Below are positions 12,053 to 23,999 of a stretch of 64,000 bases of DNA, in pieces (position 1 is the stretch's first letter; each line of letters starts with the position of its first letter). The notes under the pieces are model-generated. The model did no database searches and was not told where the DNA came from. It saw only the letters and a list, made by a program, of their open reading frames with translations. The DNA is from Gigaspora rosea (taxonomy: Eukaryota > Glomeromycota > Glomeromycetes > Diversisporales > Gigasporaceae). The stretch is taken from positions 214,253 to 278,252 of the forward strand of contig QKWP01000415.1 of NCBI GenBank assembly GCA_003550325.1. The letters run 5' to 3'. Made by a program: the position numbers and the translations under genes.

Positions 12053-12755
12053 TAGAGCTTGTACCTGTATAAGTGTTACCTGAGTAATCCGGTTAACACC
12101 TGTCAACCGGGTCATAGCTATCGTTAACCGGGTGACACAGATTAATTATCCATAAGCATGATAATGTAATGTACAAACGTATGTACAGTACATATGTCCA
12201 TTGGGAGTGAGGTCATTTTAAATATTATTATTTAAACCCAGTTTATTTTCTGACGGCCTCTAGCTGTTGGAGAATAAACTGATTATGTTACAGCTATTAT
12301 CATGATTCTCGGGGCACCTGTAAAATTTGCCGAATGATTTTTAGGCCGGTTAAACTTATATATTAAATTTTATACATAAAAATTAAATAAATTTATCAGT
12401 TACCATTATCATTATACGTAGTTTTTTTAAAAAAAATGCATATAAGAGAATTTATGATTTTGCATCAACCAATCAAAAAAACCGGGTTACCCGGATTATT
12501 AAGATGACCCAGCTTATAATGTTGTAAACGGGTGAGTAACCCGGAGCTTAAATTTTTTAACGAGTACAACCTCTAAAAAAATTACATACTATTAAGAGCT
12601 ACCTCAATTTTGCATTAGCCAATCAAACAAACCGGGTCAACTGGGTCACCTGGGTAACCCAGATTTTTTAAAACAATCCGGTTTGTGACCCGGTAATAAT
12701 CTAGTAAACGGGCGGGTTATCCAGAATTTGAAATTTATTTCGGGTACAACCTCTA
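12053..12755. mobile_element. hAT-like element rich in CCGGGT motifs
   Basis: The ends TAGAGCTTGTACC and GGTACAACCTCTA are inverted repeats with few mismatches. The flanks atataata (12045-12052) and atgtaata (12756-12763) agree at 7 of 8. The interior contains many CCGGGTTA/TAACCCGG words and an internal partial duplication: about 12470-12570 resembles 12610-12755 and has its own GTACAACCTCTA end. No transposase is present. Confidence 0.7.
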
Positions 12756-12777
12756 ATGTAATACCAAAAAGATTAGT

Positions 12778-12862
12778 ATAGGTTACACAGGTCACATGTT
12801 ATACAAGTCACGTGTCACAATTTACGTGTTACACAAATCACGTGTTATACAAGTTTTCACAA
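12778..12862 (+). repeat. Short tandem repeat around ATACAAGTCACGTGT
   Basis: About four units of roughly 20 bases, with variants of TTACACAAGTCACGTG, in tandem directly after the hAT-like element. Confidence 0.6.
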
Positions 12863-13320
12863 TAAAGATCAACTTAAGTAATATTACAAAAAATATAAAT
12901 ATTTGTTTTGTGTAAAATTAAATAATAATTTGTATAGTTAATAGAGAACTACTAATTTTGAGCTATTATAAAATGTGGGTTGCACGATTTAGGGGCGTTT
13001 ATGTTACACAAAAACGCCTACAAAATTTTTGTAAAAAAAATTTTTAGAAAAAAAAGAAAAAAAAAGAAGAAAAGTGTATTAAAAAATTAATAGTATTTTG
13101 AATATATTTTTGTTAATTTTAGAGCAACAAGTCTAGAACACAGCTTGTTATAACCAGAAAAAAGTGCTTTTCAACTTTTTCTAAGTTTGCAAAATAGATT
13201 AAGAAGACTATTTTGTATATATTTTGAAAAGAATACAATTTTAAACCAAAAGGCCTTTACTTAATGAGTTTGAAGACTTTTGCAATAATATTTAAATATA
13301 ATATGTCTTTTATTTTGTGA
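12863..13320. other. AT-rich spacer
   Basis: Contains an A-rich tract near 13030-13075. No ORF, RNA gene or terminal repeats were recognised. Confidence 0.4.
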
Positions 13321-14298
13321 TACAATAAGGTTAGAAAAATTCTTCGACTTGCTAATGAAATAGGAGAAAAAACTTCTCATGTTAAATGCCAAAGAAAAAG
13401 ATGGTATAGCGACGTAAATTGGTTAGATAAATCCAAACCACCCCTAGAAGCTCTGGACTGGACTATTTCAGTTTCTTATCATTCTGATGAAGAAGCTAAT
13501 GATGAAGAGGAAGTTGATGAAACTGCCTTTGCAAGCAGTGGTCGCAGTAACCATGATACTAGGGTTGGAAATAGAAGCGAAAGTGGAAATGGAAATAGAG
13601 GTAGTAGTGGAAATAGAAGTAACGATGGTAACAGTAGTGGAAATGGAAGTAACAATAGTAACAGCAGTAGAAATGGAAGTAGCGATGGTAACAGCAGTGG
13701 TAGTGGAAGTGGTAGTGAAAATGGTAATAGTAATAGAAATAGAAGTAGTGGTGGAAATGGTAATGGTAATAGAAATAGAAGTAGTGGTAGTAATGGCTAG
13801 AGTTCCTTAAATTCAAATCAAATCAAATATTGAATCAATTTGAATTTGATCAAATCAATTGACCCTGATTTGAATTTGATTTGATTCAAATATTTGAATT
13901 TGAATTTGATTTGAATTTGAATTTTTAATAGTAATTTTCAATTTTCAAATCAAATCAAATATTGAATCAATTTGAATTTGATCAAATCAATTGACCCTGA
14001 TTTGAATTTGATTTGATTCAAATATTTGAATTTGAATTTGATTTGAATTTGAATTTTTAATAGTAATTTTCAAATAAAATCAAATATTTGTCAAATCAAA
14101 TCAAATTTGGCCATATTTAAATTTGATCAAATCAAATACAGTCAAATTTGAATTTGAATTTGATCAAATATTTGATTCAAATATTTGAAGATCAAATCAA
14201 ATTGCAGAACCCTAGTAATGGCAATTGACGTGGCAATAAGCAAAATGAAAAAGGAGGCATTGCTATATCAGGAGGTGAAGATCTGGACAGTAATTAAA
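13321..14298 (+). pseudogene. 3' part of an ORF with Ser/Gly/Asn-rich tail, cut by a MITE
   Basis: After a stop at 13318-13320 this frame stays open for 159 codons to a TAG at 13798-13800. The first 45 or so residues are of mixed composition (K-V-R-K-I-L-R-L-A-N-E-I-G, then C-Q-R-K-R-W-Y-S-D). An acidic stretch (D-E-E-A-N-D-E-E-E-V-D-E) and about 90 residues of Ser/Gly/Asn/Arg repeats follow. The TAG is the first three bases of the MITE at 13798-14214. Beyond it the old frame resumes, meets a TGA one codon later and ends at a TAA near 14296-14298. The 5' part and the function are unknown; low-complexity tails like this occur in transposon and regulatory proteins. Confidence 0.5.
13798..14214. 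mobile_element. hAT-like MITE rich in TTTGAATTTGA, 417 bp, with internal duplication
   Basis: The ends TAGAGTTCC and GAACCCTA are flanked by an exact 8-bp duplication gtaatggc (13790-13797 and 14215-14222). It is the same family as 8978-9262 but longer, because a segment of about 132 bp is repeated in tandem (first unit from 13814, second from 13946). It lies inside the Ser/Gly/Asn-rich ORF. Confidence 0.92.
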
Positions 14299-14487
14299 TC
14301 AAAGAAATTTCACTAGATCAGCAATGCTTAATTTTATAGATCTTTGTAATATTCTTTTAGATATAGCAATATGTAAATGCATTAAAGTTATATTTTGATA
14401 CAATTGCTTCAATAAAACAAACATTATAACATTTATATCAGTATATAAATATATTGAGTAAATATATAAACCATAGCCCTGTTAGAT

Positions 14488-15540
14488 ATAATGATATATA
14501 TCTTAATTAATCCTGAAGAGTATCTGGTTTTCTTGCAATTTAGATCAAAATAAGATATATATCGTGTTTGTTAATAGGCCTACTGGCAGTGTTGTCATAG
14601 GACACAGACACAGACAGCGGACAGTCCGGGACGGGACGTCTGGGACATGTCCGCCCAGAATTTTTTTTTGTCCTGGATATTCGGCGAATCTACATGTAAT
14701 CACCCACCAATAAAATTCATTGTATCTATTGTAAATTATTATTATTTTTTACAAAACACAAACCAAGAGTCTGTATAATTCCGCAATTTGATTGGTTTTA
14801 CCCAACAGACATGTCCCGAACATAGTAGGGACAAAGTTAAAAATTAGTGGAACATTGTTCGCAAACAATATCGTGTTGGGACATTATTGCGGACATGTCT
14901 CAGATGTCCCATCCCAGACTGTCTGTGTCCCTGTAAAATTGGCGGGACAATGTCCGTGTACAATACTGCCTACTGGTATATCAATTTTAAATTTAAATGT
15001 TCTCGATTAGTCTTTTATTTCAAACAGGAATTTAGCGGAAATAAGAAACTAATCGGGAATATTTAGATTTAAAATTGATATACTGGTAGGCTTATTAACA
15101 TATATGATATATATCTTAATTAATCCTAAGAGTATCCGGTTTTCTTGCAATTTAGATCAAAATAAGATACATATTGTGTTTGTTAATAGGCCTTCTGGTA
15201 TATCAATTTTAAATCTAAATGTTCTCGATTAGTCTCTTAATTCAAACAGGAATTTGGCAGAAATAAGAAACTAATCGGGACATTTAGATTTAAAATCGAT
15301 ATACAGTACCGGTAGGCCTATTAACATACATGATATATATCTTAATTAATCCTGAAGAGTATCTGGTTTTCTTGCAATTTAGATCAAAATAAGATACATA
15401 TCGTGTTTGTTAATAGGCCTACCGGTATACCGATTTTAAATCTAAATGTTCCTGATTAGTCTCTTATTTCTGCCAAATTTCTGTTTGAAATCAGAAACTA
15501 ATCGAGAACATTTAGGATTTTCCTACCAGTAATTTTCTAT
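14488..15540 (+). repeat. Tandem array with unit of about 225 bp, three units
   Basis: GATATATATCTTAATTAATC recurs at 14493, 15106 and 15332. The spacing is 226 bp for the last pair, and about 223 bp for the first once the insertion at 14587-14968 and its target duplication are removed. Each unit contains a shorter palindrome (TACTGGTATATCAATTTTAA and its complement). No coding capacity. Confidence 0.8.
14587..14968. mobile_element. hAT-like MITE (CAGTGTTGTCA ends), 382 bp
   Basis: The left end CAGTGTTGTCATAGGACAC and the right end GGACATTGTCCGTGTACAATACTG are inverted repeats with a few mismatches. The octamer cctactgg is exactly duplicated at 14579-14586 and 14969-14976. Repeated GGACA/TGTCC words fill the interior. 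It shares its terminal sequence with the 2.5-kb element at 37948-40494. It interrupts one unit of the tandem array. Confidence 0.92.
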
Positions 15541-15859
15541 ATGCATATTATATTGATATAGAGGGCCTATCAGGAACCTGATTGTTGTCTGATATGGTTT
15601 CATTTGACCTGTGTTTGCTACTAAGAAACTATACTCCTCTCTTCTACCTGATCATAAATACTGCAATTTGATTGGCTAAAATTATTAAAATTTTAAAAAA
15701 TTTTAAATTTTTATTATTAAATAATTTTTGAACCAGTGTCCTGTTTTAGATGATTTTACTATCAAAATGATTGTCTCAGTAAAATAATTCCAACAAGTCT
15801 AAAATCATTAAAATCTAATTACAGGATCCCAAAATTATTATAGATTTGTTTTTTTTATA

Positions 15860-16245
15860 TTGGGTGAACCCCGGGTGTAGCTCCTGCCCCAAACTTTTAT
15901 TAATACTTAAGTAAGTTGACATATTGCCAAAGTACATACATATTATATACAAGTATTGGAACTAGGACTTTAGGTAATACAACTATTTATCCATGGCTAA
16001 AACTTACCAGAACCTTCCATATTCCTATTTATATGCTGCCCTGGCTTATACGTCCCTCTCCAAACAACAATTGGTATTTACATGTCCGCCACTTTACCCA
16101 CACTACCTAGTATTATCACTTCCAATTTGGTGTACGTTGCCAGGTAGATGCTTTGTACTTCCAGATTGGTGTACCTGAGATCCTCTACTGGTGTACTTCT
16201 CAGGAGTTCGTATCTCAAGCCATGCAGCTGCCTCTACCATATTGG
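15860..16245 (+). repeat. Dispersed repeat family, copy 2
   Basis: Matches 33960-34210 and 35635-35660 with moderate divergence. Shared words include CTTTACCCACA, CCAATTTGGTGTA, CCAGGTAG and CATGCAGCTGCCTCTAC. Short overlapping open frames here (15916-16178) are not conserved as protein between the copies, so I do not call a gene. Confidence 0.6.
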
Positions 16246-16594
16246 GTATCATTATAGATTTGTATTGCTTTAGTTATATTATTTTTGTATATATTAAAAA
16301 TTATTATTAAAAATCTTATAAACTTTAATATTGAATAACTTCTGAACTAGTAATCCTTTTAGATAATTTTACTACCAAAATGCTCATCTCAATAAGATGA
16401 TTCTAATGAGCACAAAATCATCAAATTTTGATTATGGAATCCAGAGATCTTTATATATATGTATTATTTTTAATTGATTTAATTAATAATCTACTTGTCA
16501 ACTAGAGAATAGGCGAAATGTAGTATGCTTTCATTTAAATATGTTTTACTAAGTTTAGAATACATGCCCACTAATCGAAAGTTGTATCCCTTAA

Positions 16595-19007
16595 ACTGTA
16601 GACAAATTTAAGGCAAATTTGCCCCGAATTTTATAAACTAATTTTTATATTATTAAAATTATAAAAAATTATAATTAATACTAGTAATTGATTAAAAAAC
16701 TAATTAAAAACCAATATTTAATAACTTTATTTATTTTTTGCTATGAAAATCTTTAAAACAATTAGGCCTTGCCTTAGAACAACATAATGGTATATTACAT
16801 TTAATGCACCAAAATTGAGTTTGAGAAAAGGCACTACTTTTTTTTTTGTTATTTTTGTTATTATTTTTTTGATTATTTTTCATTAAATAACGACAATACA
16901 AGCATGATTCTCTTTTTTTCCTCCATTCAACTAAATAATTTCCTGGTGAAAAATGGCTTACAGGTAGATTAAAATTTTGAGTAATATAAGCAATTCGCTT
17001 AGATTTTGGGGTGATTTTGATATATTTTTTTGTATTGATTGACTTCGAGGTATTCTTTTATTTTTATTACTTTCATCATCTAAAGCTTCCTGAATTAAAT
17101 CCTATACAATAGTAATTCTAAAATCCTTATTTGCAGTTTTTGTATTTGTAGCTTTACAATAAAGAATAGAACAATTTACCAGAACTGTATCCAATAACCA
17201 AAAAAATAATGGAAGCCAGATATGACGCACAATTAATTGACAGTTTTAGTAACCTCGAAGTTGATCTGCAAGATTAACACCACCCATATAATTATTATAA
17301 TTATCAATTACACGTGGAATAGCTAGTTCTTTTCGTGACATATTACCAAAAATTTGATGCACTTTATTTGCATTACTGCTACTTTTACAAGAACGTTTTC
17401 TATTACGTATAACTTTCCATTCATCACCTACTATTTCATGAATTGTCGTGAGCATTGTTACAGGTCCATTGTCGACCCATAATATAGCTAACACATTATT
17501 TATTACTACTCTACTAAGCATATTCCAATCTAATGAATGAGATTTATTAATTTTTAGCTTTTTAGAAAATTTAAATGAATTGGTTCTAACGGTTCTACAA
17601 GCACCAAAATTGTTTTCATGCAAATAGTTAAAAAGAGAAATACTTGAAAAATAGTTGTCCATATAAATATAGAAAGTTTTATTACGGGGAAGTTGATTTG
17701 ACAAGTGCCATACAACACATCCAGCTTTATTGACACCATCGGTTAATTCTAATTGAGTATCATGTTCAACCCATGAACTAAAGACAAATGTATAGGTATA
17801 TCCGGCATCACAAAGTGAGAAGATCTTATATTCCTCAGGTATTGGTTTATTTTAATTTTAATAGTATGTATGCTCTGACCAGAGAAACAAACCATCATCT
17901 TATATACAGAAACTTGAGAGCTAGGAATATAAAATTTTTTAAAAGAATTTCGTAAATAAAATGCTAAAGGTTCTACCTTAGAGTACCAATATAAATTTGG
18001 CTTGTCCAGATTAGAAATATGAATAAACCACTTTATTTGTTGAAATCTGAGCATAGATATAAATTGATTGATGCTATGGATGGATTTTTGCTCATCTGAA
18101 TTCTATAAGTCTTCAACACAATAAATCTTATGAATTTCTATATAAATTACCAAAGAAATCCAAATTTTTAATTCTTTTAATATTAATAATGTCCAAACCT
18201 GACCACCTTTAGACCCTTCTACTCGTTTATTTTTCATATTCATTAGTATGATTAACAATCATTTTTAGATAATAGTCTGAAAAAAATAGACGGAACAATA
18301 TAAGTGGACTAATAATACCATGTTCCATTTCAGGCAGTAGTGTTGTATAATCTTTGTGAAGTTCATAAATATTTTTCATAGGCTCAAATATTGGTGGTTT
18401 CAGAAGAGTTGGTATTTTATTTAATTCAATTTCTTTGCCTTTTTTTGTTCGTTTGTTGGCATTTTTTGCCCTCCCTCCCTCCCTACTTTTTTTACTTCAC
18501 TTATGAGTTGTTTCTGAACTTGGTTCATACTCAGAATTTGTAGTACTATTCTCTTCTTGTATTACAAATAAATCTTCTTCGTGCATATCATCATTATCAA
18601 TCATATGATCAATAATTGTCTCTTTATGTTTGTTGCGTACAAAATTAACAAAGTATTGTGAATTCGAGGAATCATGGTTATTAGAAATAATGGATTCATC
18701 TTCAGAAGCATTGTCATCAGTAATATTACTGGTGCTAGCAGCAGCGCGAGATATTTTTTTAGTTTGATAAAAGAAAATTGATTAGAAATCAAAAATATCG
18801 ATTTTACATTTAATGTATATACATTTAAGAAGTTAATTTAGCCTTCCGTATTAAACTTTACGTCATATTACATCAATTTATGTATTGTACACATATATAC
18901 GTTCATTGTGGTACAAACTATAAGGGGGTATAATTAGTAGATATTTGGGGTAATACAAAAAATTTGACAGGTATCAGAAATTCAGGGCAAATTTGCCCGA
19001 ATACAGT
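16595..19007 (-). mobile_element. piggyBac-type DNA transposon, about 2.4 kb
   Basis: Flanked by TTAA at 16591-16594 and 19008-19011, the target preferred by piggyBac. The inverted ends are ACTGTAGACAAATTTAAGGC (left) and the complement of GGGCAAATTTGCCCGAATACAGT (right). It carries a minus-strand DDE transposase pseudogene. It sits inside a unit of the surrounding palindrome, whose sequence resumes at GAGATAGCTTATC. Confidence 0.88.
16740..18790 (-). pseudogene. piggyBac transposase, inactive
   Basis: From the N-terminus (high coordinates) there is an acidic Ser/Asn/Asp/Glu region with a stop near 18497. Next comes a segment resembling the DDE_Tnp_1_7 start (E-M-E-H-G-I-I-S-P, then V-N-H-T-N-E-Y at about 18250-18340), interrupted by stops around 18060-18240. 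The catalytic part follows: C-D-A-G-Y-T-Y-T-F (first Asp, about 17800), Y-M-D-N-Y-F-S-S (second Asp, about 17655) and D-N-Y-N-N-Y-M-G-G-V-N-L-A-D-Q-L (third Asp, about 17270-17315). A TAA follows at once (about 17246). The C-terminal Cys-rich finger (C-I-K-C, P-L-C-C, then C-F-K-D-F-H) is at about 16745-16800. The family excises and inserts precisely at TTAA; this copy cannot make a full protein. Confidence 0.85.
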
Positions 19008-20076
19008 TTAAGAGATAGCTTATCAAGACATATCTAATAGTGGTTAGATAGGACTTCGAAATATACATAGATGTCAGGTATGAGTTTGCTTATTTTTGAG
19101 GGGTTTTATGCAAATCTTTTTTATTTATAGTAATTTTTTTGCTTATTTGCAGATTTTTCCTTTTTAGTAATCCTATAATTAACCTGACCTATCTATATAT
19201 ATTTTGGGGTCCTAGTAAGATTATCCAAATCGGCCTAGTGGATAGCGAGATATCAGTGAAAAATAATTGACTAACTATATAAAATCTTATGACACATCAT
19301 ATATGAAAATCACTATAGTAAAATGTGGCATACTTCTATCTAAACTTTTTTTACTAAGTTAATGATACATGCCCACTAATTGAAAGTTGTAGAGCTTGTT
19401 GAGATGCATCTAAAGGTAGTTAGATCATCCAAATTGGCTCAGTAGATAGTGAGACATTATCAAAAAATAATTAAAGTTGTTTTTTAATAATAACTCATTA
19501 TTTACTAGACCAATTTGGATGATCTAACCACTGTTAGATGTGTCTCGATGAGCTTTACAACTTTTAATTAGTGGGTATATATCATTAACTTAGTAAAAAA
19601 AAGTTTTAGAAGAAAGCATGCCACATTTCGCATATAGTGATTTTCATATATAATTTGTGTTATAGAGATTCATATAGTCAGCCAATCATTTTTTGATGAT
19701 ATCTCACTATCCACTGGGTTAATTTGGATGATCTAACCACCATTGGATACATCTTGACGAGCTCTACAACTTTCAATTAGTGGACATGTATCATTAATTT
19801 AGTAAGAAAAAAATTTTAGATGAAGGCATACCACATTTCACCTATAGTAATTACTTTCTAGTTGATAGTTAAATTATTAATTAATATATTTTATATTATT
19901 AAAATAACACAAATCTATAATAATGTCTGGAACACATGACCAGAATTAATGATTTTAGGTTCATTAGTATTATCTTATTGAGATGAGCATTTTGGTAGTA
20001 AAATCGATTATTAGTTCAGAAGTTATTCAATATTAAAGTTTATAAGATTTTTAATAACTATTTGTACACTAGAATA

Positions 20077-20320
20077 TGGGGGTGAGTCAGTAGAAAGGGC
20101 CAAATTTTTTCTAAGTAAAAGTTTTCTTGACTTTAAGCTAAATATCTTATTAACTATTTTAATATATTTAATAAATTTTTTTTTTATTTTAATTCTATAT
20201 AATTTCAAAATTAAAATAAAAAAATTTTGGCAAATTTGATAGTTGTCAAGCTATTTTAATTTAAAAATTAAAAAAATTTTACTAAAAATGATTTGTCCCC
20301 TTTCTACTGACTCACCCCCA
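20077..20320. mobile_element. MITE with TA target duplication, 244 bp
   Basis: Near-perfect inverted repeats of about 24 bp (TGGGGGTGAGTCAGTAGAAA at the left, complement at the right) are flanked by TA at 20075-20076 and 20321-20322. No ORF. It fits a Tc1/mariner-type MITE. Confidence 0.82.
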
Positions 20321-20776
20321 TATAAATACAGGTACATATGATAACTTAAAACTTTGCTTATGAAACCACTTTTCGGGCTTTAACAAAAAAATTTCTTGCA
20401 AAATTTTATATAAACTATAAACCCTTTTAATTCCAAAGCTGACTCTAATTCCAATCTTAAATTGGGTTTAATTTTGGTTTATAATTTATATTTTATACGG
20501 ATTTGCAAATCAATTAATTAGTGCTTGTATAAATATATATAGTATACAAATAGTTTTTTTCTAATTTTTAATATATAATATAATTAGAGCAATACAAATT
20601 TATAAATTTTGAGATCCTGTAATTAGATTTTGATGATTTTAGACTTATTGGAATCATCTCACTAAGATGATCATTTTGGTAGTAAAATTATACAAAATGG
20701 TTTACTGGTTCAATTTTTTTTTAATTTCAAAGTATCTGTTTTGGAGCATATAATTTATTTGGTTTATGTATCATAG

Positions 20777-21372
20777 TGTAGTATAGTAAGTAGTATTAGT
20801 ATAGTAAGTAGTATTAATATAGTAAGTAGTACAGCAGTAGTAAGTAGTATTAGATATATTAAATAGTAAAGTTGTATGTACTATCGGTACAACGATATTG
20901 TAACGATCATGTGTTCACATTACACAATGACCATCAGATCTTTACTTAACAGTTGATAGTTTGGAGTGAATATAGTTATAGGGAGAGTTACATTTATTTA
21001 TTGTTTATTATTTATTGTTTATTTATTGTTTATTATTTATACATTATTTATTGCATATGTATTTATTCATTATTGCTGGATCTCTGCACCATTTGCCCTA
21101 TATGCACCCCAATTAATCGTATCATCGTAATGCATTTGTCATCATGAATATGATCAATCAATCTGGGTTATCGCATATAATATCAGTACCATCTTGATCA
21201 TCGTGACTGTATTATCTAAGAAAAGAGATATCAATAATTATTAATAAGAAAACTCTATAAAAATGCAAGGCAAAAGACCTGATTTCAGCTATATTAAATA
21301 CACATCTTAATAAATATCTATAAAAATCTCTTAAAAACCCAAAACTCTTTATAATCAAATATTTCGATTACA
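20777..21372 (+). repeat. 5' LTR
   Basis: Begins TGTAGTATAG and ends CGATTACA, with the TG..CA termini usual for LTRs. The first 120 bases carry a minisatellite of TATAGTAAGTAGTATTA units. The differences from the 3' LTR are mostly transitions. Confidence 0.93.
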
Positions 21373-21374
21373 TT

Positions 21375-21392
21375 TGGCAACGATAACAGGAC
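21375..21392 (+). other. Primer-binding site
   Basis: TGGCAACGATAACAGGAC starts two bases after the LTR. The initial TGG complements a tRNA CCA end. The tRNA species cannot be named from the sequence alone. Confidence 0.65.
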
Positions 21393-21396
21393 CAGA

Positions 21397-23870
21397 TTGC
21401 CTAAGAGAATTAGGAGAAAGTTCTATTTTATGAGTTGTTTTTTAAAAAATTGCAAAGAAAATCAATTAAGTATACAAACCCGTTTTGAAACCTCCTTCGA
21501 CAGATCAGAAGAATTGTCCCATAGATCAATATTATCCACTCTGAGTATGTCCACTAATCCACAAGCAGAAACCTTAGCAGCTGCAGCACAGTGTAACATC
21601 TACCAACAAAGAAGAAATGACGAACAGGATGACTTAATTAACTTTGAGCCCAGGGAATATGAAGATGGATACATGTCCCCAACATACCCAAAATATACTG
21701 TCAGACCCACTACCCTCATACCAATATACTATGAAATTTAACTTAATGAGGAAGAAAAAAATAATGACCATATGGTCATCACTAACTCTGATGACATACA
21801 AGTTTTACCTTTGCATGATATAGTAACTGATAATAGGTATGGAAATATCAATTATCAGGATAAGTATGAAGAAAGGTACCTACAACAGCGAGCTAATAGA
21901 ACTTATGCCCATAGATATCGGAGACCACAAATCAATAATCCCATTGTCACACTTTTGAAACCTGGGTCCCGACCAGAGGACAACTATTTTATACAAACCC
22001 CCAAGTTCGTTTTGATAACATGAGTCCACCACCACAGAGACATCCACTAATACTAGTACAAACCCCACAATCTAGAAGAGCTACACCCATACTTCGCCGA
22101 CCCATACTAAATCAACCACCACAAAACCCCTAGCTCTACAACCACCCCTATGCAAACCCACCTGACCACCAACTGGCCCCAGAGCTACCAAGTTAACCCA
22201 TTGTTACAAAGTATAAACAATCTTGTATTAGCCATGAGTAATAATACCCCAAATCAGCCCCAAGAGTCTAAGGTAGTAAAGTTTCTACTTTCAGTGGAGG
22301 TGATCAGGACCCACTAACTTGGTTAGATGAATTTGATGAAGCATATGTGGCCAATCACATTTGGAAGCAAGGCGGTTCGATATTTTACCATCCCTATTTG
22401 AAAGGACTAGCCTATATGTGGTATCGAAATATCGCATATACTATACAGTCATGGAATAATGCAACTCAACCTCGGCACTCTTTTACTCACCTTTTTGAAT
22501 GTCAATTTTGCACCATGCATCAACAAACCTAATGGGTAGCAGAACATCAGTCTTGAAAACAAGGTTTAGAAGAAACTGTGGACGAGCATTATGATAAACT
22601 CAAAAGATTGTATAGAAAGCTGATCCAACAGGTCGATACCCGTCCATTGATCGAATTTGTCAGTTTATAGATAGATTACAGCAGGAGTTACAGGAACCAG
22701 TAGAGATGGAATGCCCACAACCTTATAGATAGCTTTAAAAAAGACTAAGGCCGTGGAAGCCGTGTACTCCTGAAGAGGACCTTTAAGTTCATATTCTTTA
22801 AAGAGAAGTTATCTAAACCGTGAAAGTTATAATAATGAAGAAATTAGTGAATTAAAGAAAGCTATTTCAGAAATGCCTAAAAATATGAAAACACTAGTGC
22901 AAAGGCAATATGAAAATAAGATAACTACTATTAGTCCCATGTCCAATCTGCTTCCAATAATGCCCATTCCACCTTGTTCTTCGCAATCTGGTATTCTTTG
23001 TTTCCAATATAAAAGACAAGGCCATATAGCAAAAAACTATTTAACTCAAAGGCAGGACCCTGAATAATCTATGTGGGATTATATTTAAGCATCATAGTAA
23101 GAATTTTTTTGGTTAGTGCTTTTGGTTTGGTATATATAAGCTACATTTCATATATTAGATCAAACTTTCTCCCATTTTAACTTTTTTTGAAATAAGTCTC
23201 TAAAAAAAAAAACAAAATGTTACCTAAAAAAAAGACAAATTGTTTCCTAAAAAAAAAAAAATAAAAAAAAATAAAATGCTGTTTTGACCAATTTTTATCA
23301 CCTCTCTCTTTTACCCTCTCTATCTTTTACTCCTCTTTCCCTTTTTTACCCCTCTCTCCCTTTTACCCTCTCTTTCTTTTAATCCTCTCTCCTTTTTACC
23401 TGCTGAATTACTATTATAGCCCAGATTTTTTATTAGCACATTTTAAATATAATATTTATAAAAATTACTCCATTAGCATTTTTTAAAAATATACCTATTT
23501 TGCCATTTAGCGAGTTTCAAATATAACCTTTTTGGAAAAACGGCTCTCAATTAGCTATTTTTCAACTATGACCTCACATAGATTATTCAGGGTCCTTCAA
23601 AGGCCTTATAGTTATAATAATAGTGGGCTAGACAAAACCGTCCAAATAATAGACAAGAGAGAAATTATGGATCTACTAGATATACACATAATATACCTTC
23701 CCGCAGTAGTCAAAATCAAGCTATGGATAGCTGCTCTAATAAAAATAGTAATAATAACAATAATAATAATCCTAATAATAATAATAATAATGCTAATACT
23801 AATAATGACAAAAACAGAACTGCACAAGGAGAAAGTAATAGAAATTAGACGTATCTTACTTTAATAAGGA
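21397..23870 (+). pseudogene. gag of the LTR retrotransposon
   Basis: Coding-like pieces run through 21397-21741, 21772-22023, 22290-22800 and 22800-23066, then resume at about 23630-23855. The middle piece has the capsid signature of Ty3/gypsy gag (G-G-D-Q-D-P-L-T-W-L-D-E-F, then L-K-G-L-A-Y-M-W-Y). The nucleocapsid knuckle at about 22999-23040 reads C-F-Q-Y-K-R-Q-G-H-I-A-K-N-Y. Two of the four CCHC ligands (second and fourth) are now Tyr, each explicable by one G-to-A change. An Asn-rich tail follows the inserted element. Several stops and frameshifts prevent translation. Confidence 0.8.
23054..23596. mobile_element. 543-bp TIR element inserted in gag
   Basis: The ends AGGACCCTGAATAATCTATG and its complement form a perfect inverted repeat of at least 20 bp. 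The octamer tcaaaggc is duplicated exactly at 23046-23053 and 23597-23604. The interior has A-runs and a CTCTCTCTTTTACC pyrimidine repeat and no ORF. The 8-bp duplication allows hAT, but the AGGACC end differs from the other hAT-like elements here, so the superfamily is open. Confidence 0.85.
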
Positions 23871-23999
23871 AGAGCTCATTGAAGCTACTATTCGCAAACA
23901 TTTAAACTAATAAAGGCCACTTCTCGCAAGGGTGAGAATGCCAAATCTAGACAATTTATGGATCCTTCAGATAGCATACTAGACCAACCACTACCTAAC

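Larger units (their letters stand above)
15640..20740. repeat. Nested palindrome of about 5 kb
   Basis: A conserved module of about 110 bases (ACTACCAAAATG..CATCTC..GACGATTCTAA, then a C-AAAATC..TAATTACAGGAT tail) occurs forward at about 15725-15835 and 16320-16450, and reversed at about 19925-20050 and 20605-20730. This gives an outer and an inner inverted pair. Between the inner pair, smaller inverted units repeat (GTCTCGATGAGC..TTAATTAGTGGG and complements, 19230-19860). Later insertions in the palindrome are the dispersed repeat at 15860-16245, the piggyBac at 16595-19007 and the MITE at 20077-20320. Confidence 0.7.

Noticed and set aside
13487..13816. Met/Val/Glu-rich plus-strand frame and Tyr/His/Phe-rich minus-strand frame
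   Set aside because: Both are shadows of the Ser/Gly/Asn-rich frame, which is the one that continues upstream with normal composition.
20777..20790. Target duplication for the LTR element
   Set aside because: catag before the 5' LTR and gtaga after the 3' LTR do not match even with a one-base shift of the ends.
23532..23864. Ile-rich ORF resembling a membrane protein
   Set aside because: The other frame gives the Asn-rich tail expected downstream of a gag zinc knuckle; Ile arises from AAT/ATA repeats read out of frame.
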